A stretch of DNA of 8,611 nucleotides from assembly GCA_013203525.1 (NCBI GenBank), contig JABMQB010000678.1, forward strand, positions 1 to 8,611, given 5' to 3'. The notes beneath the pieces were generated by a model, which worked only from the letters and a program-made list of their open reading frames with translations, was not told the origin of the DNA and made no database searches. Of the stretch, positions 1 to 6,885 are shown piece by piece; position 1 is the stretch's first letter; each line of letters starts with the position of its first letter. This DNA comes from Mariniphaga sp. GTDB taxonomy: Bacteria; Bacteroidota; Bacteroidia; Bacteroidales; Prolixibacteraceae. A program made the translations under genes and the position numbers.

Positions 1-971
1 AGTATATGCAAGAAAACGGAGGTTTTCTTTCGATGAAAGATTTTGAAGATCATACTTCGGAATGGGTAAAACCCCTGTCAACCAATTACCGGGGTTATGA
101 TGTTTGGGAACTACCTCCTAACGGGCAGGGAACAGCTGCTTTACAAATGTTAAACATCCTGGAAAACTACGACTTAAAAAGTATGGGGTTCGGTTCTCCT
201 GAATATATGCACCTATTTATTGAAGCAAAAAAACTGGCTTTTGAAGATCGGGCAAAATATTATTCAGATCCTGATTTTAATGATATTCCAATTGAGAAAC
301 TTATTTCAAAAGAATATGGAAAAGAAAGGGCTAATTTAATCAGGGAAAACAGAGCTGCCCGAAGTTATCCGGCTGGAGAATTGGAGCAAGGAAATACGAT
401 ATATTTAACCACAGCCGATAAAGATGGGAATATGGTTTCACTTATTCAGAGTAATTATAGGGGAATGGGATCAGGAATGACACCTGGCAAACTTGGATTT
501 ATTTTGCAGGACAGAGGTGAACTTTTTGCTTTAATAGAAGGACATATAAATGTTTACGAACCTCATAAAAGGCCATTTCATACAATCATTCCGGCATTTA
601 TTACAAAAGATGGCTTACCTTTTATCAGTTTTGGATTAATGGGAGGAGCTATGCAACCTCAGGGGCACACTCAAATTGTTTGTAACCTAATTGATTTTGG
701 GATGAATTTGCAAGAGGCAGGTGATGCGCCCCGAATTTACCATGATGGTTCAAGTGAACCTACAGGGGAAATTATGACCGATGGAGGAACCGTATTTCTG
801 GAAAGTGGATTTCCATACCAAACAATTCGGAATTTAGTACGGAAAGGCCATTCAATCCAATATTCAATAGGTCCTTATGGAGGATATCAAGCTATCAAAT
901 GGGATGATAAGAACAAAGTATATTTTGGCGCATCTGAATCGAGGAAAGACGGACAGGCAGCAGGGTATTGA
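1..971 (+). CDS. Gamma-glutamyltransferase-like Ntn-hydrolase (YwrD type), 3' part
   Basis: The reading frame is open to the left edge, so the N-terminal part lies outside the window; 321 residues are seen from the first Met at position 6. The family transfers or hydrolyses gamma-glutamyl groups, classically of glutathione, after self-cleavage before a Thr. Aligned on the following ADKDGN, the expected nucleophile is Thr131 of the visible part (NTIYLTT). The light subunit would therefore be about 191 residues, a normal size. Other family signatures are a PPNGQGT segment near 37-43 in place of PPSSGG, KRPFHTIIPAF at 188-198, and GGAMQPQGHTQ at 213-223. The last is typical of the YwrD branch rather than classical Ggt. 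YwrD-type proteins often have uncertain substrates, so glutathione should not be assumed. Whether there is a signal peptide cannot be seen. The stop is TGA at 969-971, directly followed by repeat DNA. Confidence 0.9.
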   Translation, partial: YMQENGGFLSMKDFEDHTSEWVKPLSTNYRGYDVWELPPNGQGTAALQMLNILENYDLKSMGFGSPEYMHLFIEAKKLAFEDRAKYYSDPDFNDIPIEKLISKEYGKERANLIRENRAARSYPAGELEQGNTIYLTTADKDGNMVSLIQSNYRGMGSGMTPGKLGFILQDRGELFALIEGHINVYEPHKRPFHTIIPAFITKDGLPFISFGLMGGAMQPQGHTQIVCNLIDFGMNLQEAGDAPRIYHDGSSEPTGEIMTDGGTVFLESGFPYQTIRNLVRKGHSIQYSIGPYGGYQAIKWDDKNKVYFGASESRKDGQAAGY

Positions 972-980
972 TTGAAGCAC

Positions 981-1028
981 TGAATGATTGACTGAATGAT
1001 TGAGTGAATGATTGAGTGAATGATTAAG
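981..1028. repeat. Tandem repeat, four 12-bp units
   Basis: Four head-to-tail 12-bp units occupy the gap between the GGT-like gene and the GH5 gene: TGAATGATTGAC (981-992), TGAATGATTGAG (993-1004), TGAATGATTGAG (1005-1016) and TGAATGATTAAG (1017-1028). A more degenerate block, TGATTGAAGCAC at 969-980, precedes them and includes the GGT stop codon. Each unit carries a TGA, so the array is not translatable in that frame. It has no spacers and is not CRISPR-like. It is most likely a slippage-generated minisatellite. No Bacteroidota promoter box is evident between it and the GH5 start. Confidence 0.85.
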
Positions 1029-1055
1029 CATTATTAATAAATGTAAAAAAACCAG

Positions 1056-2786
1056 ATGAATTTTATCAAAATATCAAAGAATATAGTTGTAATTATATTG
1101 TTGATTTTTCCACAATACGTATTTTCTCAGCGTGAAAAAGCATTTGAGATAAACCAAAAACTTGGGCAGGGAATTAATTATGGCAATATGTTCGAAGCCC
1201 CTACGGAAACAGGATGGGGAAATCAATGGCAACCCGAATATGCAGGAATGATTTCAGAACTGGGATTTAGCCATGTTCGAATCCCAATTCGATGGGAGCC
1301 CGCAAACCGAAGCGCTGAAGTTTATCCCTATACTATAAATCCTAATTTTTTGAACCGAATTAAACAAGTTGTTGATTCGGCTCTAAATAACGGATTATAT
1401 GCAATTATCAACATGCATCACCACGAGGCTTTATACGAAAATCCTACTGGAAATAAAGCCCGATTTATGTCTCAATGGGAACAAATTTCTGAGTTTTTTA
1501 AAGATTATCCTGATAATTTACTATTTGAGATTCTGAATGAACCACACGGTAATCTTGATGCAGATACATGGAATATTTTTCTAAATGATGCTTTGGAATC
1601 AATCAGAATTCATAGCCCGGAAAGAATTGTTGTAATCGGCACCGGAGAATATGGAGGCTTGGGAGGTTTATTAAAGCTTGAAATTCCTGATGATCAAAAT
1701 ATTATCTTAACTGTCCATTATTACAATCCGTTTCATTTTACACATCAGGGAGCAAGTTGGTCGGAAGGTTCGGATGCGTGGATGGGTACTGAATGGATGG
1801 ATACAGAAACAGAGCGTAGCATTATGAGGCAGGATTTTGCACCACTCGTTCAATTAGGCGAACAACAAAACATACCTATTCATATTGGTGAATTTGGAGC
1901 TTACGAAAAGGCAGATATGGAATCGCGAGTCAGATGGACATCTTTTCTTTCCCGCTATCTGGAATCATTGGATTGGAGCTGGGCATACTGGGAATTTAGT
2001 GCCGGTTTTGGAATTTATAACCCTACCTCAAAAACATATAATCAATCTCTTATTGATGCACTACTGCACAATGAAATGCCTGAAGCATTTGAATACAACG
2101 CAACCCCTTTATATAAATCAAATTTTCAGACAGGAACAAACAGTTGGGATTTATATAAACAAGGAACAGCATCTGCAGTGTTTCAAGGTATTTCAGGAAA
2201 TCTGAAAATTACAATTAACAATGGAGGAGCTGAATCATGGCATGTGCAAATTGCAAAAAATCAGGTGCAACTTTACGAAGGGAAAAAGTATAGAGTTTCT
2301 TTTACTGCAAAGGCTTCAGCGCAACGTACAATAAGTGCATATACCGGAATGACATCCTCCCCATGGTCGGCATATAGTGGATATAATGGAATTACTTTAA
2401 CCGATACATTTGCAAATTATGCCTATATTTTTGACATGGACGTTACAGACCTAAGTGCAAGGATTGTATTTGATATGGGTAAGTCTGATGAGGATGTTGT
2501 GTTTTCAGAAATTAAACTGGAAGAATTATCAATTAATACTAATATTTCGCATATGGTTGAAAGCGCAGTATTGGTTTATCCTAATCCGGTTCAAAATAAA
2601 TTATGGATTTCTAATGCTGATGAATTCTCAATATTTGAAATTTATAACCTGGCTGGCAACAAAGTTTATTCAAATGTATTAAATGATAATTCAGGCTATG
2701 ATATTTCAACTTTAACTTCAGGAATATATGTTCTTCAGTTATTTAACGATAAAAAAATACAATCTTATAAGATTTTAAAACAATAA
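1056..2786 (+). CDS. Secreted GH5 endoglucanase with CBM and T9SS sorting domain
   Basis: This is a multidomain glycoside hydrolase of 576 residues, predicted to hydrolyse beta-1,4-linked glucan or a related beta-glycan outside the cell. A signal peptide covers about residues 1-24 (hydrophobic core VVIILLIF, ending VFSQ). The GH5 domain spans about 30-345. It opens with GINYGNMFEAP, the variant of the family's GxNLGNTLEAP, and contains HVRIP with Arg75, HHH at 121-123, acid/base Glu162 in LNEPHG, HYY at 221-223, nucleophile Glu279 in IGEFG, and aromatic Trp312. Residues about 352-490 form a beta-rich region resembling CenC-type (CBM4/9) carbohydrate-binding modules. Residues about 505-576 (VYPNP..., DISTLTSGIYVLQL..., YKILKQ) match the T9SS type A sorting domain, implying export by the Por system and surface attachment or release. 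Both catalytic Glu are present. The subfamily and exact substrate are not determinable here. The gene ends immediately against the convergent GH16 gene. Confidence 0.93.
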   Translation: MNFIKISKNIVVIILLIFPQYVFSQREKAFEINQKLGQGINYGNMFEAPTETGWGNQWQPEYAGMISELGFSHVRIPIRWEPANRSAEVYPYTINPNFLNRIKQVVDSALNNGLYAIINMHHHEALYENPTGNKARFMSQWEQISEFFKDYPDNLLFEILNEPHGNLDADTWNIFLNDALESIRIHSPERIVVIGTGEYGGLGGLLKLEIPDDQNIILTVHYYNPFHFTHQGASWSEGSDAWMGTEWMDTETERSIMRQDFAPLVQLGEQQNIPIHIGEFGAYEKADMESRVRWTSFLSRYLESLDWSWAYWEFSAGFGIYNPTSKTYNQSLIDALLHNEMPEAFEYNATPLYKSNFQTGTNSWDLYKQGTASAVFQGISGNLKITINNGGAESWHVQIAKNQVQLYEGKKYRVSFTAKASAQRTISAYTGMTSSPWSAYSGYNGITLTDTFANYAYIFDMDVTDLSARIVFDMGKSDEDVVFSEIKLEELSINTNISHMVESAVLVYPNPVQNKLWISNADEFSIFEIYNLAGNKVYSNVLNDNSGYDISTLTSGIYVLQLFNDKKIQSYKILKQ

Positions 2787-3617
2787 CTATTTCTGCTTAT
2801 AAACCTTTACATAATCGATGTAATATTTTTGTGGAAAGATACTATCATCAATGCCTTGCTGACCTCCCCAGCCACCACCAATAGCCAGGTTAATTATTAA
2901 ATAATGAGGGTCATCAAATGGCCATGTTGTTTTTCCGGTATTTTCATTTGCGAATGAAAAATATTTTTCACCATCCACAAAAAAATCAATCCGGGTTTCA
3001 AACCATTCTATCGTGTATACATGAAAATCGGCATATGGCTTTTCCACAATAATACTGTTTCCTTTGTTGGTTCCTATAACATGATTATAGCTTTTAGTAT
3101 GGATATTACCATGGATCTTATCCGGGTCAAAACCAACGTTTTCCATAATGTCTATTTCACCGCAATCGGGCCAACGGGTTCCGTTTTTAAAACTAGTACC
3201 AAGCATCCAAATAGCAGGCCAGGCACCTTTCCCGGTAGGCAACTTCGCACGTACTTCAATTTTCCCAAACAAAATATGCTTTTTACCCTTTGTTATTAAA
3301 CTTGCCGAGGTAATTTCTTTGCCATCCCAATTATCGTTTCTGGCCTCAACAACCAGGTTACCATTTTCAACGCGGGCATTTTCCAATCTATTTCTTGTAT
3401 AATACTGGGCTTCATTATTTCGGACATAACCTTCTTCATAATCCCAAATACTTTCATTTGGCAAACCATCAGTATCAAAATTATCTTCCCAAATCAACTC
3501 CCATTTTATTTGCTGATTTCCGTTCGGATTATCCCGATCATTCCTTTCAATTTCATTTGATTCACTAAATGCAACGAGGGTCAAAAAAAGCGCAGATATA
3601 AAAAACAGGTACTTCAT
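2787..3617 (-). CDS. GH16 endo-beta-glucanase (laminarinase-like)
   Basis: The product has 276 residues and is a compact single-domain GH16 enzyme of the laminarinase/licheninase type, which cleaves beta-1,3 or mixed beta-1,3-1,4 glucans. The N-terminus (MKYLFFISALFLTLVAFS) is a signal peptide without a lipobox Cys, so a soluble secreted or periplasmic protein is expected. The catalytic fold starts near residue 39 (WELIWEDNF) and runs to the end (YYIDYVKVYKQK). The active-site motif is GEIDIMENVG: nucleophile Glu154, Asp156 and acid/base Glu159. The substrate cleft motif GAWPAIWMLG (131-140) and HGNIHT (169-174) also fit. There is no CBM and no T9SS tail, unlike the neighbouring GH5. Its TAG stop at 2789-2787 abuts the GH5 TAA with no gap. 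A TAACTTTG box lies 21 bp upstream of the start. Laminarin-like substrate is an inference from family membership. Confidence 0.92.
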   Translation of the reverse strand: MKYLFFISALFLTLVAFSESNEIERNDRDNPNGNQQIKWELIWEDNFDTDGLPNESIWDYEEGYVRNNEAQYYTRNRLENARVENGNLVVEARNDNWDGKEITSASLITKGKKHILFGKIEVRAKLPTGKGAWPAIWMLGTSFKNGTRWPDCGEIDIMENVGFDPDKIHGNIHTKSYNHVIGTNKGNSIIVEKPYADFHVYTIEWFETRIDFFVDGEKYFSFANENTGKTTWPFDDPHYLIINLAIGGGWGGQQGIDDSIFPQKYYIDYVKVYKQK

Positions 3618-3638
3618 AATTTATGATTTTGGTTTTTA

Positions 3639-3646
3639 CAAAGTTA
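3639..3646 (-). promoter_or_regulatory. Probable -7 box for the GH16 gene
   Basis: Read on the minus strand this is TAACTTTG, an exact match to the Bacteroidota -7 consensus TAnnTTTG. It lies 21 bp before the GH16 ATG, giving a predicted 5' leader of roughly 15 nt. No TTG was found at the expected -33 distance (about 3664-3672), so the promoter may be weak or activator-dependent. Confidence 0.5.
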
Positions 3647-3677
3647 AATTTTTAATATGAATCTTAAGTAATATTCT

Positions 3678-3696
3678 ATTCCTAAACTAAAGGAAT
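3678..3696. promoter_or_regulatory. Inverted repeat, possible operator between GH16 and HAD genes
   Basis: ATTCCT and AGGAAT form perfect 6-bp arms separated by 7 bp (aaactaa), total 19 bp. The site lies in the 124-bp divergent intergenic region. It is just upstream of the putative HAD -33 element and about 30 bp beyond the GH16 -7 box, a position where a dimeric regulator could act on either gene. Short palindromes occur by chance in AT-rich DNA, so this is only a candidate. Confidence 0.25.
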
Positions 3697-3724
3697 TGTA
3701 TGTTTGTTTGATTTTGTAATTTTC
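3696..3724 (+). promoter_or_regulatory. Candidate promoter of the HAD-AEC gene pair
   Basis: A TTG at 3696-3698 is followed after 18 bp by TAATTTTC at 3717-3724, which differs from TAnnTTTG at the last base only. The spacing fits the Bacteroidota sigma-A consensus. The box ends 17 bp before the ATG at 3742, so the leader would be very short. No Shine-Dalgarno sequence is visible, as is common in this phylum. Confidence 0.4.
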
Positions 3725-3741
3725 GCACTCAATCATTCTAA

Positions 3742-4347
3742 ATGAATATAAAAGTACATCCTAAAGCTAAAGCACTTATCTTCGATCTTGACGGAACCTT
3801 ATCAGATTCTCTTCCCGTCCATGTTGCAACCTGGAATCAAGTCGGTAAAATTTTAGGATTTACATTTGATACTCAAATTATTTTTGAAATGACAGGACGC
3901 CCAACAATTGAGTTTGCTCAAAGGATTGCCCGGGATTTTAATTTGAAAACTGATCCCAAAGAAATTGTCAGGTTAAAACAGGAAGCATTTCACAATTCAA
4001 TGGAATACCTCAAACCGATCTCTGAAGTTACAAATATGGTTAAAGAATATTATGGCAAAATTCCATTGTCTGTTGGTACAGGTGCCAGCCGTAAAAGTGC
4101 CAATCTTCAATTAGAAACTTTGGGTATTTTTGAACTGTTTGATGCAATAGTAACTGCCGATGATGTACTAAAGCATAAACCAGAGCCTGAAGCTTTTCTT
4201 CAATGTGCTAAAATAATGGGAATTGAACCTGCTTTTTGCCAGGTATTTGAAGATGGCGACCTGGGAATTGAAGCTGCAAAAAAAGCAAAAATGATAATTA
4301 CTGATATTCGTCCATATATAAATTACGGAGAATGGGTACATTCTTAA
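3742..4347 (+). CDS. HAD-IA phosphatase, YqaB / beta-phosphoglucomutase-like
   Basis: This 201-residue cytoplasmic HAD-superfamily hydrolase resembles E. coli YqaB (a fructose-1-phosphatase) and the beta-phosphoglucomutase group. All four HAD motifs are present: motif I FDLDGTL with nucleophile Asp15 and Asp17; motif II VGTGASR with Thr113; motif III Lys146 in KHKPEPEAF; and motif IV FEDGDLGIEAA with Glu170, Asp171 and Asp173. A small alpha-helical cap is inserted at about 25-95, as in subclass IA. The block from VGTGASR through VFEDGDLGIEAA is especially YqaB-like, favouring a small sugar-phosphate substrate, but the substrate is not fixed by sequence. The ATG at 3742 puts motif I at the usual distance from the N-terminus. 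Its last 16 bp overlap the AEC transporter gene, suggesting co-transcription and coupled translation. Confidence 0.88.
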   Translation: MNIKVHPKAKALIFDLDGTLSDSLPVHVATWNQVGKILGFTFDTQIIFEMTGRPTIEFAQRIARDFNLKTDPKEIVRLKQEAFHNSMEYLKPISEVTNMVKEYYGKIPLSVGTGASRKSANLQLETLGIFELFDAIVTADDVLKHKPEPEAFLQCAKIMGIEPAFCQVFEDGDLGIEAAKKAKMIITDIRPYINYGEWVHS

Positions 4348-5261
4348 ATGCAACAAATAGCGTACTGCCATTATTCCTGATAATTATTCTGGGAATTGTG
4401 TTAACCCGTTTAAAGGTTACTAACCGGCAATGGATAGAAATTTTGAATAAATATGCATTATGGATAGGATTTCCGGCATTGGTTATTTATTCGCTAATGC
4501 ACCTCAAATTATCTGGTTCTTCATATTCCAATTTGATTTTGATTAATTCGGCTTATATTGTTTTTTGTATACTTCTTGCCTACCCCATTGCAAAAATTGC
4601 AGGTTTCAACAACCAGATGAAACAAACATTGTTTCTCATCCTATGTTTTGGAAATGTTGCATACCTGGGAATACCAGTTTTACAAAATACACTTGGAGAA
4701 AGTATATTGCCTGTTGCTGCAATAATATCTGCTGTTTATGTTTTTTGGTTATTTACATTAGCTATTATTTTGGTTGAAATTCATAACCCTCAAAAATCAA
4801 ATATTCCAAAACTATTATTAAACCTGCTAAAAAATCCATTACTGATATCTGTATTTATTGGATTGGCGATTGTTTTTTTTCAGGTAAAAATTCCAATACC
4901 TGTAGAAAAAACGATTAAACTGTTTTCTGATTCGGTTACCGCTGTGGTATTATTTTCATTAGGGATTTTTCTTGGATTACAGGAGATTGGGAAAATAAAA
5001 GAATGGGGCCAGGTATTTTTCTTTGTAATACTTACTATGATTATTCTACCTGCCACTTTATATCTTCTGATAAAATTATTTAATTTTGAGGATTCCAATT
5101 TCTGTGCAACCATCCTTGATTCGGCAATGCCACTGGGATTAACCTCATACGTATTATCAGTTCAATATAACCTTCGGGTAAAATTTGTTGCCCGGATGAT
5201 AGTTTTGGCCACTTTGCTTTCGATGGTTATTATTCCACTATGGTTAGTGGTTTTGAAATAA
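4332..5261 (+). CDS. AEC-family transporter (auxin efflux carrier-like permease)
   Basis: The 309-residue inner-membrane protein has about ten hydrophobic segments, near residues 11-28, 41-58, 67-86, 98-116, 126-148, 168-186, 199-217, 227-249, 256-278 and 284-308. The two five-helix halves are linked by a polar loop around 150-160. Family hallmarks are the N-terminal VLPLFLIIILGIVL, the FGNVAYLGIP motif at 106-115 in helix 4, and SAMPLGLTSYVLSVQYN at 264-280. Bacterial AEC members export or import small organic anions such as malate or malonate; the substrate here is unknown. The ATG at 4332 lies inside the end of the HAD gene (16-bp overlap). It is chosen because the first helix begins ten residues later and no better start follows. 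A GGAG at 4327-4330 is only one base from the ATG, so it is probably not a working ribosome binding site. Coupling to HAD translation is more likely. Confidence 0.92.
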   Translation: MGTFLNATNSVLPLFLIIILGIVLTRLKVTNRQWIEILNKYALWIGFPALVIYSLMHLKLSGSSYSNLILINSAYIVFCILLAYPIAKIAGFNNQMKQTLFLILCFGNVAYLGIPVLQNTLGESILPVAAIISAVYVFWLFTLAIILVEIHNPQKSNIPKLLLNLLKNPLLISVFIGLAIVFFQVKIPIPVEKTIKLFSDSVTAVVLFSLGIFLGLQEIGKIKEWGQVFFFVILTMIILPATLYLLIKLFNFEDSNFCATILDSAMPLGLTSYVLSVQYNLRVKFVARMIVLATLLSMVIIPLWLVVLK

Positions 5262-5262
5262 C

Positions 5263-5288
5263 TCAAAAATCGTTTTTGATTTTATTTA
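5263..5288 (+). terminator. Possible weak terminator after the AEC gene
   Basis: TCAAAAA-TCG-TTTTTGA (5263-5279) is a perfect 7-bp inverted repeat two bases after the AEC stop codon, followed by a T-rich stretch (TTTTATTTATT). The stem is almost all A-T, so it is weak. A second all-AT inverted repeat, AATAAAA-ACAA-TTTTATT, lies at 5295-5312. Together they may end transcription in this convergent gap. Confidence 0.35.
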
Positions 5289-5395
5289 TTAATCAATAAA
5301 AACAATTTTATTCTCTGTTTCGAGTACCAAATCCTCTTCTGTTAATTCAAAACAATCACCTTCTCCTTGTAAAATGTAAATGAAGGATTCATTTA
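5289..5395 (-). pseudogene. Possible decayed 3' fragment of an unknown gene
   Basis: On the minus strand, the gap downstream of the Omp85-like gene is open in one frame for about 35 codons up to a TAA at 5291-5289. Its inferred peptide has segments such as ESFIYILQGEGD and ELTEEDLVLETENKIVFID. The codons are strongly purine-first (GAA, GGT, GAT, ACA, GAG, AAT), as in real coding DNA. No ATG, GTG or TTG start precedes this segment in frame; the frame simply runs back, out of phase, into the 3' end of the Omp85-like gene. This suggests the tail of a gene whose front was lost. The alternating hydrophobic pattern recalls a cupin-type beta fold, but no family is recognised. A chance open frame remains possible. 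Confidence 0.3.
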
Positions 5396-6712
5396 AAACA
5401 AATAATTTAATCCGATATACATTCCAGATGTTCCATCCTGCTCGCTCCCGGCGAGACCATAATCAACCGAAATAATAAAGTTTTCATTCATTGCAATACG
5501 CAAACCAGCACCATACGATGTATGAATTTTTTCAGCATCGGTTTTAAAATATGCAGTTTCTGGTATAGCACCGGTATCAATATTACCAGTATTAACTTCT
5601 AATTCTTTTGTAACTTTTCCAAAGTCAACAAATCCATTTAATCCAAGATAAAAATTATTATTGATAAAACGGAAACGAGCAAATTTCCATCTTAATTCTG
5701 CATTACCATAAATAAATCCATCGCCTATTATACTGTTTCGGTAAATACCACGTAATGATTTTGATCCACCTAATCCTTCACTCAAGGCTCCGGTTAAAAC
5801 TGAGGTTATCAATTGAGACTGGTAATAAAAAGGTACCTCGCCTGCAATAGTTGTTTGATATCCTAAACGATATGCAAAAGATAAATCTTTAGGAATTATA
5901 GTAAAATATTGCCGATGTGTTATGCTTAGTTTCGCAAATGAACTTTCACCTCCCAGAAATTCTGGTGAAGCAACAATCACTGCTTCTGTCCATAAGCCTT
6001 TCATTGGATTTGGTTTATTATCACGTGTATCGAAAACTAAACCTGCCTTAAATGTCGGGACAAATCCACCATCAGCTTCTTCTGCAGAAATTATTCCCCA
6101 ATCCTGGTATTTTTCATACAATCCATTTTGTGCCGGAAGTAAATCATCGCCTTCTTTTCCCTTGTTTAATTTCTCAATATCAACGGTAGCAACCTTAAAA
6201 TTCAACAAATTTACTCCTGCGGCCCAGCGTAACTTATCTCCCGAAAGTTTTCCTTGTAAATCAATTTTAAACCTGAATAGTTTACGGCTGTATTTATAAT
6301 GCATCCGTGAAATATAATCAGAACTTGTATCATCAATCCAATCGGCATTAATTACCGAGTTGTACCCGTTAAATCCATAAAAATCATACGCATCATCTGA
6401 AAGGTAACTTATATCCATCGAGGTTTGTAATCCGGGTATCAATTGATCGGAATTGTAATAGAAGCGGTTAATTCCACTTCCTTTTGTAAACCGTGAAACT
6501 TCAAAATATAACGAATGGTTATAATCGGGATAACGCGATCCATCACCATAATTATATAAATTCACCAGGGCTCCATATTGAAATCCGAGGTCGGTATCGA
6601 AAGTTATAGTAGGTAACGCTCCAAAATTCCAGCCTGTTTTAATATCCTCTTCCTGAGCATACATTGAGATTGCAAAAAGGCTTAACAATAGAAATACAGC
6701 AATTTTTTTCAT
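5393..6712 (-). CDS. Omp85-superfamily outer-membrane barrel lacking POTRA domains
   Basis: The product has 439 residues with a signal peptide at about 1-20 (MKKIAVFLLLSLFAISMYAQ), so it is exported and predicted to be an outer-membrane beta-barrel. After a short leader the chain alternates polar and hydrophobic residues with many aromatics to the end. It finishes in GLNYLF, with the terminal Phe that is recognised by the BAM machinery. FDTRDNKPNPMKG at 227-239 matches the conserved DTRDxxxxPxxG of the BamA/TamA C-terminal barrel. GGSKSLRGIYRN at 315-326 matches the lid-loop VRGY/LRG motif of loop 6. The mature length of about 419 residues leaves room for the 16-strand barrel only, with no POTRA repeats. 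It is therefore not BamA itself. Its role (lipid, protein or ligand passage) is unknown. A small lipoprotein gene lies 173 bp upstream on the same strand and could be functionally linked. Confidence 0.85.
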   Translation of the reverse strand: MKKIAVFLLLSLFAISMYAQEEDIKTGWNFGALPTITFDTDLGFQYGALVNLYNYGDGSRYPDYNHSLYFEVSRFTKGSGINRFYYNSDQLIPGLQTSMDISYLSDDAYDFYGFNGYNSVINADWIDDTSSDYISRMHYKYSRKLFRFKIDLQGKLSGDKLRWAAGVNLLNFKVATVDIEKLNKGKEGDDLLPAQNGLYEKYQDWGIISAEEADGGFVPTFKAGLVFDTRDNKPNPMKGLWTEAVIVASPEFLGGESSFAKLSITHRQYFTIIPKDLSFAYRLGYQTTIAGEVPFYYQSQLITSVLTGALSEGLGGSKSLRGIYRNSIIGDGFIYGNAELRWKFARFRFINNNFYLGLNGFVDFGKVTKELEVNTGNIDTGAIPETAYFKTDAEKIHTSYGAGLRIAMNENFIISVDYGLAGSEQDGTSGMYIGLNYLF

Positions 6713-6786
6713 TTTAACTGATTATTGGTTGATACAAAAAAATTAGGTGTGGAAACTTATTTTTGGTTTGAAACAATTTCATACAT

Positions 6787-6805
6787 TTAGTTTTAACCAA
6801 ACTAA
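6787..6805. promoter_or_regulatory. Inverted repeat upstream of the Omp85-like gene
   Basis: TTAGTTT-TAACC-AAACTAA is a perfect inverted repeat with 7-bp arms and a 5-bp spacer, 75 bp before the Omp85-like ATG. On the minus strand its right arm reads as TTAGTTTG (6805-6798), one mismatch from TAnnTTTG, so it may overlap a -7 element. Another 7-of-8 candidate, TAAGTTTC, lies closer to the gene (6759-6752) but lacks a properly spaced -33 TTG. Function is conjectural. Confidence 0.3.
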
Positions 6806-6885
6806 GATATAAAAATTCTTTGCGAATGGAAATATTTTTTTTTGATGAATTTCAGTTTTGATTTTTTAGTGCCTTTAATCGTGTT

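Noticed and set aside
981..1028. CRISPR-like repeat array
   Set aside because: Units are 12 bp, directly abutting and without spacers; no cas genes nearby.
1885..2682. Other-frame open frames inside the GH5 gene (1885-2205 and 2455-2682)
   Set aside because: They lie wholly within a well-supported GH5 reading frame, with low-complexity, Ile/Leu/Trp-rich translations and no recognisable motif.
3021..3478. Open frames overlapping the GH16 gene on both strands
   Set aside because: The GH16 frame contains complete catalytic motifs; the overlapping frames are shadows of it.
4168..5113. Short frames overlapping the HAD and AEC genes (4168-4371 -, 4565-4777 +, 4880-5113 -)
   Set aside because: Cys-rich or unstructured translations inside genes with clear family signatures.
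5922..6299. 125-codon plus-strand frame antisense to the Omp85-like gene
   Set aside because: Ser/Pro/Phe-rich translation typical of the complement of a coding frame; no signal or domain.
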